From the NCBI GenBank assembly GCA_019321725.1, contig CM033115.1, forward strand, positions 12,472,673-12,536,672: a stretch of 64,000 nt of DNA, read 5' to 3'. Origin of the DNA: Paulownia fortunei. Lineage: Eukaryota > Streptophyta > Magnoliopsida > Lamiales > Paulowniaceae. Below are positions 1-12,419 of the stretch, piece after piece; within the stretch, counting starts at the first letter, position 1, and each line of letters begins with the position of its first letter. The position numbers and the translations under genes are program-made. Under the pieces are notes generated by a model. The model saw only the letters and a list, made by a program, of their open reading frames with translations. It made no database searches and was not told the origin of the DNA.

Positions 1-562
1 CTGAGATATGTGAAGAATATAATTGACTATGGTCTTTTGTACAAGAAAGGTGAAGGCTGCAAGTTAGTTGGTTACTACAATGCTGACTATGTAGGAGATC
101 ATGACCCTAGGAGATCAACAATTGGGTATGTGTTTAAGCTTGGTTTCGGAATAATTTCTCGGTGTAGCAAGAGACAGCCAACGATATCATTATCAACCAC
201 TGAAGTACATGGTTGAGTATCGAGCAACAGCAATGACAGACTAAGAGAGTACATGGTTGATACAACTGATGAATAATCTACACCAGTCAGTAGATTATCC
301 AACTCTATTATACTGTGACAACCAGTTGGCAATTCGTTTGGCAGAAAATCCAATCTTTCATGCAAGAACTAAGCATGTTGAAGTACACTATCATTTTATT
401 AGAGAAAAGGTTCTGCAGAAAGAGATTGAGATGAGACAAATTAAAACAGATGATCAAGTTGCAGACTTGTTCACAAAATGTTTAAGCACTAGTAAGTTTG
501 AATTGTTTTGTGGACAGCTTGGCGTAGTGCAGAGAATGGGAGATGACATTAAGAGGGGGCGT
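1..562 (+). pseudogene. Ty1/copia pol remnant: RNase H and C-terminal end
   Basis: This is the 3' end of a copia polyprotein, and the rest lies outside the window. Translation of 10-216 gives the RNase H strand with the motif RRSTIGYVF, and 257-565 gives YCDNQLAIRLAENP, HARTKHVEVHYHFIREKV and KTDDQVADLFTK. All are hallmark copia RNase H segments. The two frames are separated at about 208-257 by a stop and an extra 10-bp copy of tacatggttg, which also occurs at its normal place further on. A purine-rich tract (aagagggggcg, about 551-561) ends the coding part and acts as the polypurine tract before the LTR. The copy is non-functional as it stands. Family assignment is secure; the lineage within copia is not. 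Confidence 0.9.
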
Positions 563-844
563 TGAAGATCAATGTCATCCATTAATTAAATTATTAGGTT
601 ATGTGTATTGTAATTTGTGTGATAGAAAATTAATTAATTAAATTAAATATGTGGTGTGTATTTTATTTCTTCTTTTATAAATATCCAATTCTCTAACCTT
701 GTAAATCATCAAAAAGTGAAGAAAAAAATAAGATTACTAGTCTTATATATAAGAGTGTAGTCTTATTAGTTTTGAGTGTTTGTAAGAATTAAGAGTTTTT
801 TTTGTAATATCTCAAAATTTAATAAAATCTTTTTTGTGTTTTCA
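563..844 (+). repeat. Copia 3' LTR (probable boundaries)
   Basis: It follows the polypurine tract directly and begins TTGAAGATC. It contains a TATA-like tataaatat near 676 and an AATAAA signal near 820, and a CA end near 844 fits copia LTR layout. The partner LTR is outside the window, so both ends are inferred rather than aligned. Confidence 0.6.
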
Positions 845-3170
845 ATTTTAAAATGAATTTCTTTTTTAAAAGATAAAATTTAAAATTTTATATTCTAATT
901 TTTTCTCAGTATCTTCTTCTTCAAGTCTTTTCTTTTCTTTTCTTGTCTTTTTCTCTCTGCCCGGGTTGGCTCTTCCTCAAGAGAAATGTTTCTTCTCTTT
1001 TTTATTCTCTCAAAATTCTAGATAAAATTGCAGTGGTCAAACTCTAGCTCGCCAAGTTGTCAACTGGCAGCGCAACAGAATGGCTCTGCGATGCCAAAGT
1101 TTCTGTCTGGTGGCTGTAAATTTTGTTAAATTGGTGCAAACATTCTGTCTAAGTCGTGTTGCACTACTGAGGAATGGCGGGTGTCAAACATTCTGTCCAA
1201 ATTCCTACGTCATTGAATGATGTAACCGCGGCTCCCGTGTGCTCTTCTTTGCAAGTTGGCTTCTTCCACAGGATTGAATCACCTTGCAACATATTGTTGA
1301 CCTATTTCCAGGAAAAAATTAGTTTTTCTTGTCTTATGATAAATTGTTGTCTTATGATAAATTGTAGACCAATCTGTTGTCATCTCAATGTGAAATATAT
1401 GAAGAAAGTTATGCGTGAAATAAAATAAAAAAATTACTATATAAGGAAGTTTTAGCTCACTACTACTTTTTAACTCGATTTTTCTTTGAAATCGAACAAA
1501 CTAAATTGAGAAGTTAACGTAAAAATTGTAGCTCCATCTCTTATGAGTTAAATATTAGGTTAGTGGTGTCTTTTGAACAAAAAGTTATGCTCAATATACA
1601 AAATTGATCCAAATTGAAGAATTGTATTTGCATGGTATAAAAATCTCCTTCTCCAATTTTCCTACAAATTGCAACCAAAGTATGTAAAAAGCAAAATAAA
1701 TGTTTGAAAAACTAACAAAATATTAAATTAAAGTTATCAATTTGTATAAAACCAATTAAACAAAAACAATATTACTTCATTTTCTAAAAGAATATTTTTT
1801 TTTTCAAAATAGCCTCACTAAAATAATGATGTGACCTCGTAACTACAATTTGTGAGACAGATAAATAAGTAAGCATCTCAGGGGAGGTTTTGCAAATTAA
1901 GATAAATCTCATGGAGATTTAAACCTTACAATTTTAATAAAGAGAATGATTTTTATTGTAAAATTGAATCTTTATTAAAGACTTTTTCAATCTCAAAGAC
2001 TACCATTGAAAATTTATGTAAGATGACAAAAAAATGTAAATTTAATTCAAATAAATGAAGTTTATGTGATCCCTCGTACAATTAAAAAATATTTTTAATC
2101 CTAATTGAGACAAACAAAGACAGACACATTATGCCTTCTATCGTGGCTCGTTTATATTCTCTGTCACAAATATATTGCTTTTATTGGGAACATCTTAAAA
2201 ATAAAATCTAAAATTTTATTCTCTAAATTGAACTTTTTTTCTCAAAAAATAAAATAAAAATATCTCACTTAAATTAATAACATGACACAAATAATTATCA
2301 CTCTCTGTTTTCAATGTGAAATAATTAAAATTTTTACCTTCCCAACACCGATTAAAAATGATAAAAAATCAAATTGAACCCACAGAAATAAAACATAAGC
2401 GTACATTGGAACAATCGAAACATACTCTTCTGCCGAATCTAAGAAACAGCCAAAAAACAATTTGCCACAAGCAAAAGAACAATACTTTTTTGTTTCTATT
2501 AGATCCACCATCATATAGCATCTTCCTGCACTCTCAAGTATGAATGGAGTCAACATACCAACTAAGACTCTTAAAAGCTGCCAAATATTGCTTTAAATAC
2601 TCCGCTAAACTTTGGGTTTCTACACAAATACAGAGAATAATACTTTTTAAAGTAAATTATAGAAATTATTTTCTAAGTTTGACCTATTAAAAAAAAATCT
2701 TTATATTTAGAAATTACAAATATTTGTAATTTATTTTTGTTTTACAAATACTTGGAAAACAGAAACAAATATCAAGAGAATATTTATAGTTATAAACTTA
2801 TATATATATATATATTTGGAAATAATTCAAACCTCAAGGTAGTTTTTGTATTAATCTATTCTATTTGTTATTCTAAATTATTGTTTTATCTCATACATTT
2901 ATACATAAATATATATTTTCTACTTCCATTAATTTGATCATTCTCATAACAATATTCATATGGCAAATCCATCCTTATATATAGAGTATAAAATGAAGTA
3001 CTGATCAAATAAAAATACATAATGCTGACAAAAGTGAGCAGTTCAATTGATTAGACTTCAAACTTCATCAAAACTTTATATTTAATGTTCTCAAAAACCA
3101 AAAAAATAAAATAAAAAAATTACAAGTGATCACATGATTTTTCCTTGACCTTGATCGATTGACAGCTTCC
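845..3170. other. AT-rich intergenic DNA, no gene recognised
   Basis: Only short ORFs without recognisable domains occur here. Small features are a 17-bp tandem duplication (tcttatgataaattgt) at about 1333-1366 and an AT dinucleotide run near 2801-2815. The right part includes the 3' flank of the GUN4 gene, which is transcribed leftwards. Confidence 0.6.
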
Positions 3171-3947
3171 TCAGAATGTGTAGTTTGGTTTAAAGCTTCT
3201 CTTGCTCAATGGTTTAATCGCACTATCTCTCTCTTCTTCTTCTCCAGATATCCCATCTTTTCCTCCTCCTTCTTCTTCATCTCCTTCAAAAGCTGGATGG
3301 CTCAGAATGGTGTTCAGAAGCTGAGTCCCTCTGAGTGCATTTGTCAATGGCAGGTGACCCTCTGGTGCACCCTCTTCCATTTCCCACATAAACTCTGTGG
3401 GAAAAGACCTGTAGTTGTACTGCTCAACTTCAGAGCTTTCTAGCTTCTTCATCCACCCAACTTTGATGAAAAACTTGGTAAAATCCTTGTTCACTTTGCT
3501 CCAAATCCTTTTCTGTACACTGTACCCATATTTATTATCACTGTGCTGTCTCCACAGCCCATCTATGGTTTTCAGATCGTCTTCTGAGATGAACTGGACT
3601 TCCGAGAAGAACACGTAGCCCCGTTTCTGGGCCGCTTCCCCAGCCAGGACTATCAGAAGGCGGCGGGTTTCCTCGTCGGCCTGCCGGAAGTTCTTGGAGG
3701 ATAAATGCTGTTGGAGGAGCTCGAAGGAAACGTTTTGGGACGTGGAGGGGTTGGTTGTGGAGGTGGAGTAGGTGGTGGAGGAGACGGCGAATGCGGTGGA
3801 GCGGGAGAGGGAAGGGGTGATAGCGGCGGCGGCGGCTGCGGTTGGTCTGAGGAAGAAAGAGTTTGTGGTGGTGGGAGGGCAGTCTATTGAGTGGCGGCGC
3901 CGGAGAGAGTGGCGGTTGTATATGGAGTTGAAAGCATTGGTGGCCAT
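3171..3947 (-). CDS. GUN4: GUN4, chloroplast tetrapyrrole-binding regulator of Mg-chelatase
   Basis: GUN4 binds protoporphyrin IX and Mg-protoporphyrin. It stimulates Mg-chelatase (H subunit) in chlorophyll synthesis and takes part in plastid-to-nucleus signalling. The 258-residue product is one exon, close to the roughly 265 residues of the Arabidopsis protein. Residues 1-70 are rich in Ser, Thr, Ala and Arg with few acids, as expected of a chloroplast transit peptide. A helical N-terminal subdomain follows (FELLQQHL, QADEETRRLL, about 75-110). The GUN4 core (about 120-222) contains DLKTIDGLWRQHS, GYSVQKRIW, VGWMKKLE, NYRSFPTEFMWEM and GHLPLTNALRGTQLL. The acidic tail ends NYTF. In Arabidopsis the penultimate residue is a phosphorylated Ser; here it is Thr257. 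The ATG at 3947 is the first in frame ahead of the transit peptide. It looks fully functional and is the only gene in the first 26 kb that does. Confidence 0.97.
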   Translation of the reverse strand: MATNAFNSIYNRHSLRRRHSIDCPPTTTNSFFLRPTAAAAAAITPSLSRSTAFAVSSTTYSTSTTNPSTSQNVSFELLQQHLSSKNFRQADEETRRLLIVLAGEAAQKRGYVFFSEVQFISEDDLKTIDGLWRQHSDNKYGYSVQKRIWSKVNKDFTKFFIKVGWMKKLESSEVEQYNYRSFPTEFMWEMEEGAPEGHLPLTNALRGTQLLNTILSHPAFEGDEEEGGGKDGISGEEEERDSAIKPLSKRSFKPNYTF

Positions 3948-4481
3948 TAGGGAGAAGGAAATAGTAATATTTTCAAGAATTTATGAGTGGAATGATTATT
4001 ATAACTAATTTACAGAGAAATTTTCAGGATATTTTCAAGTTTTCAGACAAGAAGAGAGAAATAATATTGCACGTTGAATTTGTGGTAAGATAAGAGAAAT
4101 TTGCATGTGGGGTTGAGCGATAAGAAATGTGTGAAGAGTGAAGTGAATAAGATCATCAGGAAAAATAAAAAGCTGGAATGTGATTGGCTACATTGGGGTG
4201 AGGCTGGATACTTTGTATCATCATCTTTGTGCAAAATTCCAAACAACCACCTTTTGGAGACTCGTGATATGGAAATAATATTTTTGATCAAATGTGTTTT
4301 GATGAATTTAAATGCAATACTATCTTAACAAATGACCAGCAGTTGGTCTCATCTACTACTTTTCGTAAGGAGATTATGGATTTAAATTTATTTAAAAATA
4401 TTTTAATGAGACTGGCATCTTGGTAGATTGTTGGATTTTTAATAAAAAAATATTTATTAGTATGAAATTTTATGCATATTT

Positions 4482-4519
<38 letters not shown>
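4482..4519. repeat. Compound (AC)n(AT)n microsatellite
   Basis: Seven AC units run straight into about twelve AT units. It is a plain simple-sequence repeat in intergenic DNA. Confidence 0.95.
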
Positions 4520-4724
4520 GAACATCAACTAAAATTATAATAAACTCATTATGAACAATATGTCAAATAATAATTTTATTCTAAATTTTTTTACTAAAGG
4601 ATAATTTGATCATCAAATATAATTTTATTTTATTCATACTATTTATTTCTAATTGTCAATCATGGAATTGGAATTTAACAAAAAATGACGATTTCATTCC
4701 TTATATATACCAAGTGTGGAAAAT

Positions 4725-4809
4725 ACTATACTAATATCATTTTTTTTCTATCTTCATTTCATTTAATACTATACTCATATCATTTTTTTTCTATCTTCAT
4801 TTCATTCTT
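4725..4809. repeat. 43-bp tandem duplication
   Basis: Two near-identical copies start with actatact(a/c)atatcat and continue through a T run and ctatcttcatttcatt, at 4725 and 4768. They differ at one position near the start. Confidence 0.85.
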
Positions 4810-7221
4810 AATTTCATTCAATTCCTGTCTAATTTCATTCCTTCATATCAATCAATTGCCTCCTAAATGCCAAAAAGTCCGACCTTTTTCTGTCTCTCTA
4901 TAATCTATCTTTTTTCATTCTTTTATCTATCTATCTATTTGGACACACACAAACACAAACATGTATGTATATACATATATATGTTCACATAAATTTTATG
5001 TCTGCAAAAAGTTAAGAAACAACAAAAAATATTATGGATAATTTGCATTCAGTTTCTGAATTAAAATTAAACTTTATGAAAAATCTTCGAAAATGAGGGG
5101 TCATGGGATTCCATACATACATAAAGAAGGGTAAATCACCCAAGCATCAAAAGAGTTATCCGCATGCAACTCTTCCAAGCTCCACCAAACTTCAAAACAC
5201 GATCTTCTGCACAAGTCTTCCATGTTCAAATTCCTCAACTTCAACAAAAAATTTTGCTCGATAAGGACAATCAATCAAGAGACATCTTTCGTTTGCGATT
5301 CATTTCAGTTCTCAGGCATCTATCTAAGTTCAAGATTTTGCCACAACCAAGTGCTGCAATCACAAATGTCGTACATGTTCTTTGAGACATCCATTCTCCA
5401 GGTCTCGATTTCAAAGTATATCTTTGGTTTCGAGATAGTTTGTGGTTTCTTTTCCTACAAATCGAGAGGGAAATTACACATTTGATCCGATAACAAGTTT
5501 CAAATCCTTGGATCATATAATTGTTTGAGATAGAAGAGTTACAACTCTCTTGAACCTCTTTGATATGATATCTTCAATATATGAACATTAAGAGATAATA
5601 CCAAATCCATATCATATTTTACCAAATCACAAATTGTTTGGTGCAATTTGATTGGCCTTTATCTTAAGATGCAATTTTAAATGGAAAATTGATTTCTTTC
5701 CATCTTTCGATAATTCTGTATTGATAGTTATCCTTTAAGAATTGAATTGTTTTAGTCTCTAAATAAATTTATATTGGTATTTATTCTTTTAGGCAATTTT
5801 TACATTTATCATTTATTTTCTTTTTTTCATTAATATCATTCCTTATGTCCCATAGGTTTGATTATGTAGAATTTGATTATTGAATGAAAGGTATGAAATC
5901 AATCAGATTGATTTTTTAATCAAAAGTATTATGTGAAATCTTCAATTTTTTCCTCTTTCCTCTATCCCCATCCCATAGGGACAGAAAAGGTGTTTGAAAA
6001 TCCATTCCAATTGAATTTCTAGATATCAAAGTCCATTTGTAAATATCATGTTTGAAATCACTTTTCAAATAAACTTTTAAATATAAAAGTTCATTTGAAA
6101 TTTTTTTAGGTATTTGTTAGTTTATATTGGATGGATTTTTTATATAAGTCATATCTCAAAAAATCCATTTTAAATAAGTGAGAATAGGTGGCTTCTCAAG
6201 CCTATTTCCCGTATTATTTTAATTTGAAAGTTACTAAAAATTAAAAAGTTGATACTATCCTATTTTATCCCTTCTTTTTCTATCTAAATTACCCATATTT
6301 TGCTCACACTAATACATTTTTATATTGAAAAGCTCTTTAGAACTACGTTTATCCTTCTAAAACTTTTCACAAGTATTGATCAAAAGTTTTGAGAATATTT
6401 GAAAATCCCTATCACTTTTCCTCTCTGCACTTGATTTGGATTTTTTGGGCCAACTTTCTCTTCTTCATACACATATTTTTTTTATGAAAACTTTTGAGCA
6501 AATTATGCAAAATTCGTACTCATATAATCCATATACACATACTGATTCTCGATGGTCTTTTTAATTTTTTTTAGATAAAGATTATATGGAGTTATATTAT
6601 TTTTTCTTCGTTCTAATTATTGGCAGGTTTTCTCTTATATATATTTTTTATATTGTTATTGTTTAATGCAGAACTTTGGATTAAATTGAATTCTTGTTTT
6701 CTTGGCTTCTTTTACTAAAATATGTAAATTATTTCCTTTTATTTCACGAATTTTATAGTTTTGATACATTTATGCTTGGGCATTCTTGTTGAATATAATA
6801 TTAATATGATGGATTGGCGACTGCTGCTGCATTTCAAATCATTTGATTCCCGTTGGTTTTGATTAAAAATTTATTTGTTAGATTGTCTTATAAAATACAT
6901 TGATATGTCAAGCCTTTGTCATATTTTTGTCCATGATAGAATGCTCATGTCCCAACTATTTAATAGAAGCATACCATTTTTCAAGTCAAAGTGTCTTAAA
7001 AATTTCTGTGTACGCCTGTTTTTTTGTAATTCTTTCATTTATTTTTATTTATTTCACATATCTTCATGTGCTAATTAGTATCTCCGATTACATGTAATTA
7101 TTTTTCTTATTCCCAATGGTATTCTTATCCTTCCACTTGTCCTTCTTTGATTAATTTTTTCATGTTTGTTAGTGAAGATATTGAACTCAATCCAAATACA
7201 CAAAGAAAAATGAAAAGCTAA

Positions 7222-8130
7222 AGACAGTTTGGAATAGTGATACACACAAGATGTTTGTTGAATTGTATTGTAAGCAATTGTAAAAAGAGAGTAAATTAGG
7301 GACCTTTTTCGACAGATAAGTGGAACAAAATTTGTTTTGATGTTGTCCAAAAGATTGGTTTGAACTATGATAAGAAGTAATTGAAAAATTATTAGGGCAA
7401 TACCAAGTAAGATTGGGAGTGTGTTATGAGCAGGTAAGTTCAGATATTGGACTTGATTGAGATAATATCAAAAGTACGTTTTCTGCATCTGATGAATGGT
7501 AAGATGAGTACTTGAAGGTAAATTGTAGTTTTTCATTAACCTATGGAATTTATTAACATACACATATGTTATAGTATAGAATTTAATGACTTATTTTATA
7601 ATTTCATAGGCTAATCTAGATGCATTTAAATATCGATACAAAAGACTTGAAAATTTTGAGGAATTGACCTTTTTGTTCAAAGAAGGATATACGACTCAAA
7701 AAAAATGTTTGGGCACCTTCAGAAGGATCTCTACCAAATGGCTCTATTTGACCATGTTAAACCCAATGAAGTTAATTAGAAGAAAATATAATATACATAG
7801 ATCTAGAGGAGCAAGTTGAAGAACCAAACAAAATAGCTAAATCAAATCAAACTAGAAATGGAAATGGATATAGTGCTAGTGTCAGACGCCATAAGAGGGT
7901 CAGTGATAAGATTCCACCACCTAATGTTGTCGTAAAGTTTCATCTGCAGCAAATATGGATAAGTATCTTAATCGTATTTGTGAAACTGTTGAAGCAATGG
8001 GTGCAAGATATGAGAATACAATGCAAGAATGCATTAATATAATAAATGAGATGTCTGAAGTCCCTAAAGGAAGTGAGCTTTACTTGTTTGCTTCCAGGTT
8101 ATTTTTGAAAAAAGAATAATGGGATTTATT
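7222..8130 (+). pseudogene. PIF/Harbinger ORF1: Myb/SANT-like DNA-binding protein, decayed
   Basis: In PIF/Harbinger transposons a Myb/SANT-like protein binds the element ends and works with the transposase. Broken frames here spell the standard order. They give VWNSDTHKMFVELYCKQL (about 7230-7290), then WNKICFDVVQKIGLNYDKK (about 7320-7377) and STFSASDEW (about 7470). An intron with GT-AG borders follows (about 7518-7611). Next come ANLDAFKYRYKRLENFEELT and, near 8028-8120, INIINEMSEVPKGSELYLF. Several in-frame stops (including one after SASDEW and one after KLF-type residues) and frameshifts make it non-functional. The match is to the Myb_DNA-bind_3 type of plant element proteins. It lies just upstream of the transposase relic on the same strand. 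Confidence 0.8.
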
Positions 8131-8589
8131 TATTGCTCTTTGAAATTCAGAACTGAGGTTTTTATGGCTTCAAGATACAAAAGGCGAAACATGATAGGAC
8201 TATTAATAGGATTTATTCTATATAGACTAGATTTAGAAGATTGTTACTACATAAATTTGGTGTAAGATATGAACTTTAAGTTGTGGTTTATTCTTCATTA
8301 AGTTTCTAGTTCGCTTTTAAAAGACTTCTCGTGAGGTATGAATTAGTAGTTTTTAGTAGATGTTTTTTTATAAATATTTGAAGGATTTCTTATTTCTTTC
8401 TATAGCTAATTGAATTGAATTAATATTTTTACTAGCATTTTTTTCTTGTCTCTATTTTTGTATGCATGTTTTTTTGTTGCCAATGGTATTAATTTTTTTT
8501 TTTTACATATGTGGATTATCTATGTGCTTTAAAACCGAAGAAATAAATATTTTCAGTCATTTGTCTAATTATGAAATATAAGTATTTTT

Positions 8590-10015
8590 TTGATATTATT
8601 TTTATTTTTTAGGATATAATAGACTTCGATGAGGAAAATAAATATGACGAAGTCCAAGATCTTGCATTAATTGCAATAATAAGTGTTATAGTTGGCAAAA
8701 TGATTTTATTACGAGAATCATATGGTAAAGGAGCCTTGTAGAGATTCAATGTATCGAGGCCATCGTTTCGTTATAGATGTTTTAAATGGACATAAAAGCA
8801 TTATCATCAATTAGTTAGGATGAAAAAATGTGGATTTTGTTATACTTGCTAAGGAACTTCTACAAAGAAATTTACTAAATGATAGTCGTGACAAAAGGAA
8901 CAGGATGTTACAAAAAAGTTTTCAACATTCAGGAAAACTATTAGTCATCACTTCAATACATTGTTGAAAGCCCTTGTAAACTTTTCAATGTCAGTGATTG
9001 TTGCACCATCATTTGAACAAATATCAAGTTATATATATACATAATAATCCTAAATATTGGCCATACTTTAAGGTAACTTTTTTCCGTCAAGTTTATACTT
9101 TATGTTTTACTATGAAAACCATATTTCTATCTATTGTTTCTTTCTTTTTCTTTTTATTTAATTAGGTTGTATTGTTGCAATTGATGGAACACATAAATAT
9201 ATTGTTACCACGACTCATGAACAACTTGCATATTGTGGAAGAAAAGTTGACTGCACTAAAAAATGTTATGGCTGCATGTTCGTTTGATATACAGTTCACC
9301 TTTGTATGGGCAGGATGGGAAGAAATTGCTTATGATTCTGGTATATATAATGAAGCTATTAATAGACCAATTTTGAAATTCTCCATGCCTCCAACAGGTT
9401 AACAGTCCTTTAGATGTCCCTTTTTTTTAATTATAATTTTTAATTTTTTGATATAATAATTCATGTATTTGTTATTTCTAGGTAAATATTATATTGTTGA
9501 TGTTGAGTATCCATATATACCTTGATTTTTAGCACTTTTGATTGTTGACGCTGGGTATCCAAATATACCTGGATTTTTAGCACCTTACAAAGGCACACAC
9601 AATCATTCAAAATAATTTCAAAGGGAGCAATGGGCAAGTGGACCTAAAGATTTATTTAATCACTCCAATTCATCATTAAAAAATATAATTGAGCTTTATT
9701 TTGGAATATGAAAGTCTCGATGGCCAATTTTAAAGAAAATGACCAAATTTCCTTTCAAACTCAATGACTAATTATTATTTTTTTAATGGCATTACATAAT
9801 TATATACGACAAGAGGCAATAGTTGATGAAGATTTTTGACATTATGATAAAGATGAAGATTATTTTAGTGGCAATAAAGAAACAGAAGTCCACATAGTGG
9901 AATATGATGATGAATCATACAAATTCATAAATGAGCTATTTTACGTGATGCTATCGCTGATTCCATATGCCAAACAAGAGGATTTGACTATAATGAATTT
10001 ATTTATTCAATTAAA
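8590..10015 (+). pseudogene. PIF/Harbinger DDE transposase, decayed
   Basis: This is the nuclease of a cut-and-paste DNA transposon (DDE_Tnp_4 family). Fragments in order are GCIVAIDGTHKYIV (first catalytic Asp, about 9166), then after a frameshift NVMAACSFDIQFTFVWAGW and YDSGIYNEAI (second Asp, about 9260-9360). Next come GKYYIVDVEYP and DAGYPNIPGFLAPYKGT (about 9480-9595), and NIIELYFGI (catalytic Glu region, about 9685). The C-terminal part, near 9940, reads AIADSICQT and DYNEF. Stops, frameshifts and a 49-bp tandem duplication inside the coding part (9492-9589) inactivate it. An intron of about 80 bp before GKYY has GT-AG borders. All three catalytic positions can be traced, so the family call is firm. 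Confidence 0.88.
9492..9589 (+). repeat. 49-bp tandem duplication inside the Harbinger transposase relic
   Basis: The segment encoding IVDVEYPYIP and FLAL is repeated at once as IVDAGYPNIPGFLAP. The second copy is closer to the usual transposase sequence, so the duplication happened within the transposon. Confidence 0.85.
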
Positions 10016-10732
10016 TTTTAATTTTTGAGTTTGAGCATCTTATTAGTTTTCATTATTCAACTTCTTTTTTTAGGTTGTACACCTTTATTAGTTTAAGGAT
10101 ATCATCAATTAATTAAAATTGAGATGATATTTAGTTAATTAAATTTGCAAACTCATTTTATTATATATATATTTCATGCTCTATTTTTTTATGAGCGGTA
10201 TATTTTTAATTTGATATTATATGTATATTTGCTAATTTCAATTTTTTCCTTACATGTCATGTATTTTTCTTCTCCAGGTAGATTTCTCAAATTTATTCAC
10301 TCTACTTTTTATTAACAATATTATATTTTGAAATAATAGTATTAAAATAGTTGTTGATTTCAATTACTTGAAAATTGAAGCGACAATCTTGGAAGAAAAA
10401 ATGAAATCATGAGTTAGTAGTTTTTTCATTAATATGATTTGCGAATTTTCTTTGAACAATTCCAAAAAAAAAATTAAATTAATAATTGACAGAAAAATAT
10501 AATATTATAACTTACTAAAGCATTGTTAAAAAAAAGTATATAGCAATTTGAGAATTTATATGCCGCAAATGACACTTTTGATATTAGTAGGGATAATATT
10601 ATTAAATATATGTTAAAAATTCACTTTTGAACTAGTTTACCAAATATAATTACATATGAAGATTGAACTTCTAGTTCTAAACCACTTTTCTGAAATGGGT
10701 TTCACCAAATATATATTAATAATGAAAAAGTA
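10016..10732. other. AT-rich flank between Harbinger relic and Athila element
   Basis: No coding sequence is seen. A motif close to ataattatatttggtaaac can be read on the minus strand near 10640, but I could not pair it with the left side of the Harbinger relic. Confidence 0.5.
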
Positions 10733-12407
10733 TGCTACAACTTTAAGATTGCAAATCCAATTGCAGGTTATGTCAAGTAATAAATTTCTTGTGAGTTCGA
10801 GATCGATCCACAGGGAAATAGTTTGAAAAATTCAGGATTATATTTTTAAACAAAAAAAAAGATGGTCTTAATATGATTTAGAATATATAAAAAAAGTAAT
10901 GTATGCTATAACTAAAGAAAAAATAATAAAAGTATTGAGAATTAGGGATCTGCTCTTGAGTTTTGAATCGAGGAATGATTATTTATTATTTTTACCTCTT
11001 TTAATTGCCACTATTGGAATTTATACATAATGAAGGTTTCAATTAGAAGATGTTATCAAATAGCTCGTGCAATAAGGAAATCATGATATTGTCTTACTAT
11101 TTATAAATTATCTCTTAATGCCAACACTTATTTATGGGATCAAGTATTTATGCATACCTTTGTTTACAACAAATCAAGATTTCACGTTAGAGGTTGATGT
11201 AGTAAAACCAAACGTTTAGCTAAATGAACCAAAGTATTTATTGTGCCACTAATGATACATAAATCAAAAATCACCATAAAATAAATAGGGCTTAAATAAA
11301 AAATTAAAACAATAATATAATACACTTAAATATTTTCTAACCTTATAACCATTTCCCTTACTCCATCAAGATGTTCACCCTTTTTTTTCAACAAAATAAA
11401 ATTTACAAAGATATAATAAAAGTAGGAAAAATTAAAAATAGAAGAGAAACTAAATAATATATTTCTATTAGTACTAAAAAAACTTACACTACTAATAGAA
11501 AACTTACATTACTACTAGACAACTTATATTACTATTAGACAACTTAGCCTAAAGAAACCCTCTACCTCCCCCCTCCTTCCCTAGACTCTTACAAGCTTAA
11601 TATATGGCCTATTTATAGTGCTTGAGGAGTTAAACAATCAAGTGGTATGCTAATTGTCAAGAGTTAGTAAGTTGTTACACCAAATCCTCTAAATTTTTAA
11701 CTACCCAATTAAATTGCATTTTTCGGCTGAATACAGCCAGATATTGATAATAGGTAAAAAATAAAAGTTGTAGATATTTATTTTTAGATACATTTTCATA
11801 CATCATTTGTCAAATTTGGCTGTTGGATGAGAGAGATATAGTCAAATTATTGAATCATGTTCAAAAGTTATCTTTCAACATTAACAGTGCATTGCAACAT
11901 ATTTATTGACCATTTTGACATATTTTCTCATTATCTTGTCTCCGCAAAATTGTTTATCTACCATTTTTGTATAACATATTCAAATATTAACCCAAAAATA
12001 TTTTAAGTTTAATAGATATGACCTAATTGATAAAATAGGTCAGGACTAGGCTTAACTCTCATCTGAATTTTTTATGATCCATTTTGTACAACTACTTGCA
12101 ATCCAATTTCTTTGATTTTTACATATTTAGTATGGGATTCAAAGTTTACATGAACTTATAGATTAATGACTTAACAATCCATAGCCTCAAAAATTAGCTT
12201 AAAATCATTTCAAAATCAAAAGTTACGCCACTTTCTCTAAAACCTACACAAAAGAAGATAAAACTTTTTTTAATCTCATTTTTTGTGTTGATTTCCCATT
12301 TTATTCCTAAAATACAAAAATACTTTAATTGGGAGTTTTAATGACAATTTCAAAGTGAAAATAATTATATAAATCCTAATTAATTGTACACTTTTAAATG
12401 TTCATCA
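10733..12407 (-). repeat. Athila 3' LTR, full length (1675 bp)
   Basis: The part at 11892-12407 aligns with 20409-20924 as a direct repeat. Shared blocks include ttgataaaataggtcag and ttttatgatccattttgta. The other end carries the wording typical of such LTRs near 10760-10820 (caagtaataaatttcttg, gatcgatccacaggga). The ends are TG...CA. Confidence 0.85.
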
Positions 12408-12419
12408 CACCCCATAACC
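12408..12419 (-). other. Athila polypurine tract
   Basis: Reading minus, GGTTATGGGGTG lies directly before the LTR start TGATGAAC. This is the expected primer site for plus-strand synthesis. Confidence 0.7.

Larger units (their letters stand above)
3948..7221. other. Intergenic region upstream of GUN4, AT-rich
   Basis: The first few hundred bases are the presumed GUN4 promoter and 5' UTR, but I could not fix a TATA box. Beyond that there are microsatellites, a short tandem duplication and low-complexity T-rich DNA. The stretch at about 5985-6130 (a tgtttgaaaatccattcc block) may be the left end of the Harbinger element to its right. No coding sequence is recognised. Confidence 0.5.

Noticed and set aside
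3705..4008. Open frames on the plus strand opposite GUN4
   Set aside because: They mirror the Ala/Ser-rich transit peptide of GUN4 and have no independent support.
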